From JAIOQJ01 sp963718635 (GTDB lineage Bacteria; Planctomycetota; Planctomycetia; Gemmatales; Gemmataceae): a DNA stretch of 64,000 nt. Both the position numbers and the translations under genes were made by a program. Shown here piece after piece: positions 34,206 to 41,752 of the stretch; the first letter of the stretch is position 1, and each line of letters opens with the position of its first letter. The notes under the pieces were generated by a model that was not told the DNA's origin, ran no database searches, and was given only the letters and a program-made list of their open reading frames with translations. The stretch covers positions 2,790,001 to 2,854,000 of the forward strand of contig OY970367.1 of NCBI GenBank assembly GCA_963718635.1, in the 5' to 3' direction.

Positions 34206-34344
34206 CGTGCGAGATGTCAGGTGCTGGATGGATTAGCCGTTGGGCTGGCGCGATAATACGTCTAATCGGGATAAATAGCACAGCCAGCGAGTTGCATGTG
34301 AATGCACACTCATTCTTGCTCAGCTACTAGAGGCGGACGGTTAG

Positions 34345-34914
34345 ATGTTTTCGCCGTACGAAGGGATGAATGATTCCTGGCATGAGCAACGCCAACGAGG
34401 CGCTGTTGCATCCCGGCGGCGTCGGTCCGCTATTCTCCGTATCGTGGCGCTCGCAGTCGCCACGTCCATCGGCGCCGGCGTCGGGGCAAGTATTGCCGAT
34501 GGGTCGATCGAGTACGCCCCGGCTCGTATCGGCGGCGGCTTGGTTATCGGGTCGGTGTTTGCTGGTCTGTTCCTAGCAAATTTTCTGGTAAGGGCCACAT
34601 CCCGCGCGGTGCGGCCGGAGGTCACCGGACAGCCGGCCGCTTTGGAAATCGGTTGGCTGCTTGCGATCATGCCTGTCGCCGGCGCGTTGGTCGGTGCTCC
34701 GGTGGGTGCGGCCAAAGGACTGGGGCAGGGACCAAGAGATTCGCTGGAGGCATATATCGGCGGGTTGATTGGATCCGCGATGGTTGTCGTAGCAAGGTCG
34801 GGTGGTGGGCGTGGAAGCGGCGCCGGTGAAACTGAACTAGGCCGTGCAGTAGACCGCGAGGGGTGCCGGCTTCTTGCTGAAATCGGTGGTTTGCTCGACA
34901 GAAGGACGGAATAG
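34345..34914 (+). CDS. Hypothetical multi-pass membrane protein
   Basis: A 189-residue protein with about four glycine-rich hydrophobic segments (LRIVALAVATSIGAGVGASI; GGGLVIGSVFAGLFLANFLV; WLLAIMPVAGALVGAPVGAA; YIGGLIGSAMVVVA), after a basic N terminus RQRGAVASRRRRS. No family recognised. The preceding ~140 bases (34206-34344) contain short palindromic pieces (GCTGGCG/CAGCCAGC) and end with GTTAGATG, which might be an unrelated attC type, but the structure is not convincing. Confidence 0.6.
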   Translation: MFSPYEGMNDSWHEQRQRGAVASRRRRSAILRIVALAVATSIGAGVGASIADGSIEYAPARIGGGLVIGSVFAGLFLANFLVRATSRAVRPEVTGQPAALEIGWLLAIMPVAGALVGAPVGAAKGLGQGPRDSLEAYIGGLIGSAMVVVARSGGGRGSGAGETELGRAVDREGCRLLAEIGGLLDRRTE

Positions 34915-34932
34915 GGAACAAGGAGCCAAATC

Positions 34933-35142
34933 ATGACCGATGCCGAGCTTTTTGACCGTTTTGTGACGATGAATGGAATGGGAACTCGGTTTGAGCCAAA
35001 AGGGAGAAAGACTTTTGAGCATTGGGATACAAACACATTGCCAACCCGATGCTCCAAGGCAGGATCGCGGCAGTCTGCCGCCAAGCCGGTTTCGAGCCAC
35101 GGTGATCTGTACGCCCGAGCAATTACTGGAGGCCAGAGATGA
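34933..35142 (+). CDS. Hypothetical small protein, possibly frameshifted
   Basis: ATG after a good RBS (AAGGAG) gives MTDAELFDRFVTMNGMGTRF and 69 residues ending in AITGGQR. Other frames contain better-looking endings (MLQGRIAAVCRQAGFEP and VICTPEQLLEARDDSEPN), so the original protein was probably read through two shifts and ended at 35158. It overlaps the next gene. No domain recognised; low certainty for its C-terminal half. Confidence 0.45.
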   Translation: MTDAELFDRFVTMNGMGTRFEPKGRKTFEHWDTNTLPTRCSKAGSRQSAAKPVSSHGDLYARAITGGQR

Positions 35143-35351
35143 TTCCGAACCCAACTGATGAGATCCGAGGGGCCCGTCGCGAGTTGGCCGCGCGGCTCGG
35201 CAACGACATTCATCTGATCGCGGAAGAGACGCGGCGGCGTCAACAAGAATCGGGTCGGGTGTACGTGTCGCTCCCGGCGTGGCCTCCGCAGCCGGAGGCC
35301 ACGCGGCCCCAGGAAGTTCCTCTGGCGTTGATGTTGACGGAAATTGATTGA
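35139..35351 (+). CDS. Small TA-associated protein
   Basis: A 70-residue protein, MIPNPTDEIRGARRELAARL then GNDIHLIAEETRRRQQESGR and a proline-rich tail. The N terminus matches a very common family of small helical proteins (NPxxDEIRxxRxxLaxxxgxDi) found beside predicted toxins in cyanobacteria and planctomycetes, usually treated as antitoxin-like. Its 3' end is partly duplicated at 36247-36290. Start overlaps the previous gene's end. Confidence 0.68.
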   Translation: MIPNPTDEIRGARRELAARLGNDIHLIAEETRRRQQESGRVYVSLPAWPPQPEATRPQEVPLALMLTEID

Positions 35352-35466
35352 CCCTTTCGCGCGCTTCGCTCGGCGTTTCTTTCCGCGCACACACGCAGGG
35401 TGCTTTTTTTAAAACCCATCGCAGTTTGCTCCTGGGTTGGTCGGGTTCGATCAAGGAGTCGCAATC

Positions 35467-35709
35467 ATGACTAATGCGGATCGCTACGTGAAAATCGTGG
35501 AGTGGTCGGATGAAGATGGAGTTTTCGTCGGTCAGTGTCCCGGAGTGATCGGGCGGTGCTGTCACGGAGTGGATGAAGTGGAGGTGTACCGGGAATTGTG
35601 CGCGATCGTCTCCGAGTGGTTGGAGTTGGCCGACCAAGAAGGCGCCCCCCTTCCACCGCCGACCGCCGGTCGTGGGTTTGCCGAGAAAATCGCCGAACAG
35701 TTTGCTTAA
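35467..35709 (+). CDS. HicB-like antitoxin family protein
   Basis: An 80-residue protein with the HicB-type partial RNase H fold: YVKIVEWSDEDGVFVGQCPG, then VIGRCCHGVDEVEVYRELCA and a helical tail to FAEKIAEQFA. RBS CAAGGAG lies 8 bases before ATG. No HicA mRNA interferase is adjacent, so it is an orphan, or partnered with the small gene upstream (35139-35351), which in other genomes sits next to such proteins. Confidence 0.78.
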   Translation: MTNADRYVKIVEWSDEDGVFVGQCPGVIGRCCHGVDEVEVYRELCAIVSEWLELADQEGAPLPPPTAGRGFAEKIAEQFA

Positions 35710-35737
35710 TGTCGTTCCGCTGCGAAGGGTGTTGCGC

Positions 35738-36286
35738 ATGGGAAACCGCCGGGCGAGGGAGTTCATGCTCCAGCAAGCAGAGGACGCCAATTGGGATAGG
35801 GTCCACACCGAGCCGCGGTCGCTCGATGACGACGCCAGAGCCCGCGGCATAGGCCAACGGCGGCTGCAACTGGCCGTCGTCCCGTCATTTGAGCCGGCAG
35901 CGGTGTGGGAAGTCCGGCAGGGCCAAGAATGGCAGTTGATTCGCCTGCGGGTCGTCGGGACGGACCCGGAAGTGCTGGTGGTCGGGCACGAGATCGTGCC
36001 TTTCGCATCGGCCGCGTTGTCGGCGTACTTCGAGCGGGTGTCGGCCATTTATCTGCCCCTTCGCCCCGATGCAGGCGGGTGTGGTGGGGCGGACGGCACA
36101 ATATACGAGTTCGCGGTGTTCGGGGATGGATTCTCCGGGTGGCGATTCCGGTGGTGGTCATCTTGGCCCGAGCAGTGGCGGCCACTGGTGGATCTGGCCG
36201 ACGAGATGCTCAGGGCGTTCGCTGCGGCAGCGGGAGCAGTCGCCACCGCAGGAATTTCCCCTAGCGTTGATGTTAAGGGAAGTTGA
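35738..36286 (+). CDS. Hypothetical protein
   Basis: A 182-residue protein (MGNRRAREFMLQQAEDANWD; LQLAVVPSFEPAAVWEVRQG; FGDGFSGWRFRWWSSWPEQW). It is rich in tryptophan near the C terminus and no family is recognised. The last ~13 codons (GISPSVDVKGS) are encoded out of frame by a duplicate of the 3' end of the 35139-35351 gene, so the original C terminus has been replaced by recombination. ATG at 35738 is preferred over the frame's opening inside the HicB gene. Confidence 0.62.
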   Translation: MGNRRAREFMLQQAEDANWDRVHTEPRSLDDDARARGIGQRRLQLAVVPSFEPAAVWEVRQGQEWQLIRLRVVGTDPEVLVVGHEIVPFASAALSAYFERVSAIYLPLRPDAGGCGGADGTIYEFAVFGDGFSGWRFRWWSSWPEQWRPLVDLADEMLRAFAAAAGAVATAGISPSVDVKGS

Positions 36287-36330
36287 ATGAACCTTGCGCG
36301 CTTCGCCCTCCGCGTCCCCTCGCGCGGCGT
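36247..36330 (+). repeat. Partial duplication of the 35.3 kb gene end
   Basis: CAGGAATTTCCCCTAGCGTT followed by GATGTTAAGGGAAGTTGAATGA and CGCGCTTCGC closely matches 35309-35370, including the coding end for ..LALML-E- and the GCGCGCTTCG segment after the stop. About 60-80 bases. Confidence 0.7.
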
Positions 36331-36431
36331 TTTTTGAAAGCCGCATCATCAAGCTATTACGTGATGCGCAGTCTCTCCCGGGCCCCGGCGGCTAAGCGGC
36401 TTGCTAAGTCCTTCGGCTTTTCGAGGCTCAA

Positions 36432-36707
36432 ATGTCCGACGATATTGCTCCTCCACACAATGACCTGCCACCGCTGTCTCGCGCGGACCTCAAAGCGTTG
36501 TTCGATTTCTTGGATCGACCCAACCCTGATCCATGCACCCACACGTTCAAGGAATGCGCTGCTTTTCTCCAAAGCCGAAATCTACCTCTGAAAAACACGT
36601 TAGAATGGCTGCAGGAGAATGGGGCCTACTGTGATTGTGAAGTCATTTTCAATACAGACGCACAGTGGGGAGAATGGGCGGGACGTTTCCCATCGGAAAA
36701 TGAGTAG
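36432..36707 (+). CDS. DUF2695 family protein
   Basis: A 91-residue protein matching DUF2695: LSRADLKALFDFLDRPNPDP, then CTHTFKECAAFLQSRNLPLK and WLQENGAYCDCEVIFNTD at the C terminus, with Cys-His and CDCE residues that could bind metal. Function unknown; such proteins are common in integron cassettes and accessory islands. ATG start lies downstream of a GC-rich spacer without a strong RBS. Confidence 0.82.
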   Translation: MSDDIAPPHNDLPPLSRADLKALFDFLDRPNPDPCTHTFKECAAFLQSRNLPLKNTLEWLQENGAYCDCEVIFNTDAQWGEWAGRFPSENE

Positions 36708-37044
36708 CCGTCGGGCAAGGGGCTGCCGCTCATTTGCACGCCCAAAGAACTCATGGGAGTCTGAGTCATTTGACCACGGATAACACAGATTTCACGGATA
36801 GGAACCAACAAGGCGCAGTTGAAAACAATTCTTATCCGTTCGATCCGTGTTGTGCGTGGTTAGGATTCTTTATTCGACCTTTGAGGCATGGCAAGCTGCC
36901 GGTTCCCGTCATTACCCGGTAGTTACGCTGCTCGCCTCGCCTGACAAACGCTCCGATGCGCAAAGTCTTTGCGTTGGGGCTAACGGATTGTCACTCAACG
37001 GCCTGGCTCGATGAGCTATGTCATTCCCGAACAGAGGAGAGTGG
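36708..37044. other. Gene-free stretch with two repeat types
   Basis: 36774-36859 is a long imperfect hairpin (CCACGGATAACACAGATTTC.. / ..GATCCGTGTTGTGCGTGG), a widespread bacterial repeat type. 36890-36990 holds fragments of the GCTTACGCTGCTCG and CGCAAAGTCTTTGCG/GGCTAACG palindromes. No gene or clear attC was seen. Confidence 0.55.
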
Positions 37045-37606
37045 ATGGCAACGCAAGAAGACACCCTGAATTTCGTCCGGTCCCTCGTCTGGAGCGGCGA
37101 GTTTGACGAAGCAGAGGTTGCCTTACACATCTACAAACGTTTGAACAGCGAGGTTGACAAGGGTTGGCTGCTCGATGCAATCCAACGCGAATTTCAGTCC
37201 AAACGGAAGGCGGAAGAGACTTGGCCGAAGGTGACTGACTTCGATCGCTTGGACCGGGCATTCACACTATTGGACGCACAAGGAATCATCGCTCTGCACA
37301 GGGCCGGCTTCACGCAATCGGACGGATTCGAAGATGTCGACGACGCGTACACCGACGCCGGCGGCAAGAAATCCGAATACAAGGGCTATTGCTTCTATAC
37401 GGAGCAAGACCAAGAAGGCGCTGGACGCAACCGGCCTGTACATCGCTTTCGGACACTTCTCGGGAATAGAGGCGAAGGCCGTCAAGGTCGGACAAATGCT
37501 GCGTGCCGCCTTGGAGCGAAAAGGGTTCAACGTGGACTGGGACGGGACGATCAAGACGAGGGTCTATGTCAAGGATTTTCGCTGGCAGCGACGCAGTCCG
37601 AGTTAG
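37045..37606 (+). pseudogene. DUF6891-like protein, frameshifted
   Basis: First frame: ATQEDTLNFVRSLVWSGEFD, KGWLLDAIQREFQSKRKAEE, VTDFDRLDRAFTLLDAQGII, AGFTQSDGFEDVDDAYTDAG, GYCFYTEQD. At about 37410 the reading moves to the frame with KKALDATGLYIAFGHFSGIE, MLRAALERKGFNVDWDGTIK, TRVYVKDFRWQRR, stop 37606. Combined length about 187, matching DUF6891. One indel. Followed four bases later by an attC, so it is a cassette gene. Confidence 0.78.
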
Positions 37607-37610
37607 CGCC

Positions 37611-37703
37611 GCCGGACCAGGCGATGCATCTGCCCCGGCCAGCACATAAACTGCTTCGTGGTGCGTAGTTCACCGAGAGGCCCCGCGGGTGGGCTCGTTA
37701 GGC
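37611..37703 (+). repeat. attC-like site 16 (type B, canonical right box)
   Basis: GCCGGAC .. GTTAGGC; the right box fits the GTTRRRY core exactly. Left part GGACCAGGCGATGCATCTGC resembles type B, the right arm GGCCCCGCGGGTGGGCTC pairs poorly. It lies directly between two small genes. Confidence 0.72.
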
Positions 37704-37726
37704 ATGTAACAAAAGGCGTCACCGAG

Positions 37727-38209
37727 ATGGATTCCTCTGCTTTCCTGAACCGAATCGACGAATTGCTTGTCCCATCAGACTACAGCAAAAAGCTCGTCGA
37801 AAACGTCCCCGACAATTGGAGGTTCTATTGTAAAGGCGCATACATCTTCACGGCGGTCCCCTACGGCAGCGTGCCCACGAGCGATTATAGCAATACCTAC
37901 GTGAAGACCGAAATCCGCAAGCGCCTGTTCGCTTTCCCTTTCTTTGCTGAGAAGGGGTTGTTTCTACTTTACTATGGACCAGTTGCCGACTGGCAGCGTC
38001 ATCGGGAACTCCACAAAGTAGACAAGACAGCGCTCCGCCCAATCATCATGCAGTCGATTCACTACGTCGATCCTGAAACGGGCGACAACTACAACAGTCG
38101 AACGGCTTGGGGCCCGATCAAGTTCGGCTTTTGCCGCAAAGTCATCGAGAAAATCGAGCGCTTTTGCGCGGAAGTCAGGCAACAAAGTATGCCACCGGGC
38201 AAACCGTAA
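37727..38209 (+). CDS. Hypothetical cassette protein
   Basis: A 160-residue protein (MDSSAFLNRIDELLVPSDYS; KKLVENVPDNWRFYCKGAYI; WGPIKFGFCRKVIEKIERFC). Aromatic-rich alpha/beta protein without recognised domain. Starts 24 bases after the GTTAGGC of the attC. Downstream, GGCGAACAATAGCTGAAGCT (38214-38235) looks like the left part of another attC, but no right half follows. Confidence 0.66.
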   Translation: MDSSAFLNRIDELLVPSDYSKKLVENVPDNWRFYCKGAYIFTAVPYGSVPTSDYSNTYVKTEIRKRLFAFPFFAEKGLFLLYYGPVADWQRHRELHKVDKTALRPIIMQSIHYVDPETGDNYNSRTAWGPIKFGFCRKVIEKIERFCAEVRQQSMPPGKP

Positions 38210-38277
38210 CCAACGGCGAACAATAGCTGAAGCTAACTCATTTCGTCTTCGTATTTGGCGCGGCAGAGGAGTTCCTG

Positions 38278-39054
38278 ATGGCGCAAGGCTTCTATACCTT
38301 CCTGTTCGGGGACAACCGCATCGCGACGGCGAGCAGCGGCGTTAGCAAGTATGACCACACCTTCGGCGGGCCGCACGATCGCAAGGGAACATCTCGACAG
38401 GATTGCTGTGGCATCCTGATCCACCTGCTCCATCGCTTCGACCTTACGGATCCCGCCATCCCGGTCGCCATCCCGGGCGTTCGGTGGCTGCCCCTTTACT
38501 ACTGCTTCGACTTCCGGGCTAACTACCTCGGCTATCGCCTGATCTCCGACGAACAACTGATGACATTCTTCCCGACCGACGATCCGAACGTTTCCAAAGA
38601 GGAGTCGTGGCCCGACGACGAGGGCTACCCGCTAGAATTCCCTAAGTCCGCCATCAAGGTCGCTGCCTACGACTACGATCCCACTAGCTTGGACGACGCC
38701 TACAATTGGGCAGGCGTATTCGGCATTGGTCAGCACTCCCAGGGCGACGAAATGGCCGCGAGGAAGCGTGTGGCCAACTTGATAGACGGCCTTGGGCTTA
38801 GTATTCCAAAGACGGATGCGGATTTCGAGCGTGCGCTTTCCAGTCCGTTCGGACAGGGAAAGCCGGACGATTCCTGCCTAAACCCGGAGTGCTCCAACCG
38901 GACCAAGCGTGGGCAGTTGACTACGATCGCGTTGGTGCCGGCGGAACCGGTCAAGGGCATCCACACGTTCGGGCGGTGGGGCGGCGGTGTGCAGTTAATC
39001 GTCCAGATCTGCCCGAGGTGCTATACCATCCGCGTCAGCAACGAATGCGACTGA
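38278..39054 (+). CDS. Hypothetical protein with C-terminal zinc-ribbon-like cysteines
   Basis: A 258-residue protein (MAQGFYTFLFGDNRIATASS; VRWLPLYYCFDFRANYLGYR). Near the C terminus CLNPECSNRTKRGQL and, 40 residues on, ICPRCYTIRVSNEC supply four to five cysteines likely to bind zinc. No family recognised. RBS GAGGAG lies 7 bases before ATG. It is the last intact gene of the accessory zone. Confidence 0.68.
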   Translation: MAQGFYTFLFGDNRIATASSGVSKYDHTFGGPHDRKGTSRQDCCGILIHLLHRFDLTDPAIPVAIPGVRWLPLYYCFDFRANYLGYRLISDEQLMTFFPTDDPNVSKEESWPDDEGYPLEFPKSAIKVAAYDYDPTSLDDAYNWAGVFGIGQHSQGDEMAARKRVANLIDGLGLSIPKTDADFERALSSPFGQGKPDDSCLNPECSNRTKRGQLTTIALVPAEPVKGIHTFGRWGGGVQLIVQICPRCYTIRVSNECD

Positions 39055-39232
39055 GCAGGGTCAGCGGAACTTAGCGATAAAGCAAGGAGGTCGCCAAAGC
39101 GACGTATGGCCCAGACGGGTATAGTCGCTTCTGCCTACTGATGTTGCAAACACGCGGACGTAATCGCACTCGTCTTGGCCAATTTCGTTTTGAGCGCCCC
39201 TAAGCTAGTATGTGGAATAATTGACGTGTAGG

Positions 39233-39295
39233 GTTAGCCGCGACGGCGTGCGGAGCGTAATGAGAGATTGCGCTCCGCACACCGTCGCGGCTAAA
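39233..39295. repeat. GTTAGCCG-family inverted repeat
   Basis: GTTAGCCGCGACGGCGTGCG pairs with CGCACACCGTCGCGGCTAA; GAGCG/CGCTC inner pairs extend the stem. Short loop. Confidence 0.75.
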
Positions 39296-39364
39296 GTCGT
39301 CAGCCGGAAGCTTACGCTGCTCGGCTCGCCTAACGAAGCGCTTTGTTTCGAGAAGTTAAGGAGA

Positions 39365-39418
39365 CCCTTCTGGAAATATTTCCAGAAGGGACTTTCCAAT
39401 TAAATCGTGGGAAAACGT
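39365..39418 (+). repeat. GGAAATATTTCC hairpin repeat, copy 4
   Basis: CCCTTCTGGAAATATTTCCA-GAAGGG then ACTTTCCAATTAAATCGTGG-GAAAACGTGC. Relative to copy 1, C-G pairs in the stem have become T-A pairs on both sides. Confidence 0.8.
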
Positions 39419-39510
39419 GCGATGACTTTTCAAACTTCGGTGTCGCTAGCGTCTTGCTTATGGGTTGTTCAAACGAACGACGCTCAATTGCCCGTCATTC
39501 TGATGGTCAA

Positions 39511-39562
39511 CCTTCCGGAAATATTTCCGGAAGGTCAAACCCGAAAAAATCGTGGGAAAACG
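39511..39562 (+). repeat. GGAAATATTTCC hairpin repeat, copy 5
   Basis: ACCTTCCGGAAATATTTCCG-GAAGGT then CAAACCCGAAAAAATCGTGG-GAAAACG. Outermost pair is A-T. Confidence 0.8.
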
Positions 39563-39840
39563 AACAGTGAGTGTCAGAGCCATGACTGTTATGTTAGTGA
39601 GCGAAAGTGAGCGCCTCTGAGCGCTGCCCCTCCATATGAATTGCAAGTAATTCAGCGTGAACGGTCCTTACAGGACCGATCAGGTGTTCGATGCCGTAAC
39701 CCAGGCCTTCGCCCCTTTCAGGGACTACGGCCTGGGCTGACAGAACGAGCCTTTCAGGCTCGAAATCAAAAGCACACTCAACGTGTGTATAACGCTAAGG
39801 CCGGGAGGCCTGTTCCCACCACAGAGAAAGGCTATCGGTT

Positions 39841-39895
39841 AATATTCTGGAAATATTTCCAGAAGGCACTTTGCGACAATATCGTGGGAAAACGC
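39841..39895 (+). repeat. GGAAATATTTCC hairpin repeat, copy 6
   Basis: TTCTGGAAATATTTCCAGAA then GGCACTTTGCGACAATATCG-TGGGAAAACGCG. Shorter stem; the tail matches copy 2 before GTGGG. Confidence 0.8.
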
Positions 39896-40081
39896 GTTCG
39901 AATTCGGAACGCGGAATTAAGACACAAATAAGAAAGCCGCTGCCGAATAGCGCCTTCTGAATAGAACCGCGATGATCATTTCCTGTTCGACGCTTCAGAG
40001 TCCTTGCGAGCCGAAAGTGATTGAATCGAATAACAAAGGGTTAAACCGTTTGAATGCTGTTTACTTCGTTCGGGGCGTTTC

Positions 40082-41198
40082 ATGAACTCTGCTTATACCA
40101 TCCGCAACTTGGATTCCATCTATAGCCCGGCGCTGGTTTTCTACAAAGATTTGATTCGTTCGAACATCGCGGAAATCGTCCGGATCGCCAATGGACCGGC
40201 GGGGTTGCGGCCGCATGTCAAAACGCACAAAACCCGTGAGATTGTACGCTTGGAAATTGATGCGGGAATCACCAAGCATAAGTGCGCGACGCTCGCCGAG
40301 GCGGAGATGCTCGCTCAAGCGGGCGCTTTGGACGTGTTGATCGCCTATCCCATTGTCGGGCCCAATGGCAAGCGCTTGGCCGCGTTGATGATGAAGTATC
40401 CAACCACTCGTTTTTCGGCGCTGGTTGACCATCCGCAAGCGCTGACAATGTTGGGCCAAATAATGGCCGCCGAAGGTCTCACGCTCGATGCGCTCATCGA
40501 TCTGAACGTAGGCCAGCATCGAACGGGTATCGAACCGGGCGACGAGGCGCGGGCCCTCTATCGGCAATTAGCCACGACTCCTGGCCTTCGGACGGATGGT
40601 TTTCACGTCTATGACGGACATAATCATCAGGAAAGCGAGAGCGAGCGCAAGCGTCGATTGACGCGCTGCTGGCGCCTGTGTTGGCGTTGCGACATGGGCT
40701 CGAAGCAGAAGGGATCCCTGTCCCACGTCTGGTATGCGGAGGCACTCCGACGTTCACTCTCTGGGCGAAACAGCGCTTGCCGGGCTTGGAACTATCACCG
40801 GGCACGTTTGTGCTGCAAGACCATGGATATGGCTCAAAGTTTGCCGACCTGCGTGGGCTGACCGCGGCAGCGCTATTGGTGACGCGGGTGATTTCGCGCC
40901 CGTCACCGAATCGGGTAACGCTCGATCTCGGATATAAAGCCGTGGCGAGCGATCCCCCGGCGGGCAAGCGCTGCATACTCTTGAACGTCGCCGAATACAC
41001 GATCGTTTTGCAAAACGAAGAACATCTGGTGATCGAGACGCCCGGGCGCAGCGATCTGCGCCTGGCGACGTCGTGTTTGCCATGCCAACACACATCTGCC
41101 CGACTTGTGCCATGCACCAGCGCGCCTATGTGGTAGAGAAAGAAATGGTGCAGGAGACTTGGGACATCGCAGGTCGGGATCGGTTTATCAGCGTTTAA
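40082..41198 (+). pseudogene. D-threonine aldolase / DSD1-type (alanine racemase N-terminal) enzyme, two frameshifts
   Basis: Frame 1 gives SIYSPALVFYKDLIRSNIAE, LRPHVKTHKTREIVRLEIDA (with the PLP lysine in KTHKT), and HVYDGHNHQESESER. Around 40645 the frame changes to QASIDALLAPVLALRHGLEA, VPRLVCGGTPTFTLWAKQRL. At about 41062 it changes again to PGDVVFAMPTHICPTCAMHQ, which carries the His-x-Cys metal site of the family, ending at 41198. About 370 residues in total. Family members cleave D-threonine or dehydrate D-serine with PLP and a divalent metal. All key residues remain, so the breaks are recent or technical. Confidence 0.83.
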
Positions 41199-41247
41199 TA
41201 GTGTGAGACTTGGATTAATTTGATGAAGTCTTTCAGAGCCACGACGG

Positions 41248-41681
41248 GTTAAACGCTCGTTACCAGGCTCTGCCTGGTAACGAGGGTGAACGGTCCTTAC
41301 AGGACCGAATCATACGAATCGTTGCACACCCAGGCCTACGTCCCTTTCAGGGACTTCGGCCTGGGCTGACAGAAAGAGCCTTTCAGGCTCGAGTTAAACG
41401 CTCGTTACCAGGCTCTGCCTGGTAACGAGGGTGAACGGTCCTTACAGGACCGAATCATACGAATCGTTCGCACCCAGGCCTACGTCCCTTTCAGGGACTT
41501 CGGCCTGGGCTGACAGAAAGAGCCTTTCAGGCTCGAGTTAAACGCTTGTTACCAGGCTCTGCCTGGTAACGAGGGTGAACGGTCCTTAAAGGACCGAATC
41601 ATGCGAATCGTTGCACACCCAGGCCTACGTCCCTTTCAGGGACTTCGGCCTGGGCTGACAGAAAGAGCCTTTCAGGCTCGA
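41248..41681 (+). repeat. Tandem repeat, three units of 144-145 bases
   Basis: Units begin at 41248, 41393 and 41537 (GTTAAACGCTCGTTACCAGG). Each contains four palindromes: CGTTACCAGGC..GCCTGGTAACG, GGTCCTTACAGGACC, CCCAGGCC(T/..)GGCCTGGG with inner GTCCCTTTCAGGGAC, and GAGCCTTTCAGGCTC. Units are over 95% identical. Same palindrome types as 12.7-13.0 and 39.7 kb. The ~70 bases left on either side within 41199-41752 hold nothing recognised. Confidence 0.9.
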
Positions 41682-41752
41682 ATTCAGAAAGCACACTTGA
41701 CTCGTGTGTAAAAGAGAGTGAGGCCACGACTCCCTTACACTCGCGGCCCTGA

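Larger units (their letters stand above)
39055..40081. other. Gene-free stretch, repeat island
   Basis: Holds a GTTAGCCG-family inverted repeat (39233-39295), three GGAAATATTTCC elements (39365-39418, 39511-39562, 39841-39895) and CCCAGGCC-type palindromes (39655-39775). Between them are short GC-rich palindromes. No gene was recognised. The arrangement is like the stretches at 0.4-1.1 kb and 17.2-17.7 kb. Confidence 0.7.

Noticed and set aside
34206..34344. Possible attC between the DUF5615 gene and the membrane protein
   Set aside because: Ends with GTTAGAT and has a GCTGGC/GCCAGC pair, but no left box and no consistent stem.
34837..36048. Long minus-strand open frame (about 400 codons) opposite the HicB-like region
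   Set aside because: It is antisense to several recognisable plus-strand genes and has low-complexity Arg/Ser/Pro composition typical of a shadow frame in GC-rich DNA.
41248..41681. Possible CRISPR array (regular repeats)
   Set aside because: Units are 144-145 bases with no unique spacers, palindromes fill the whole unit, and no cas gene is near.
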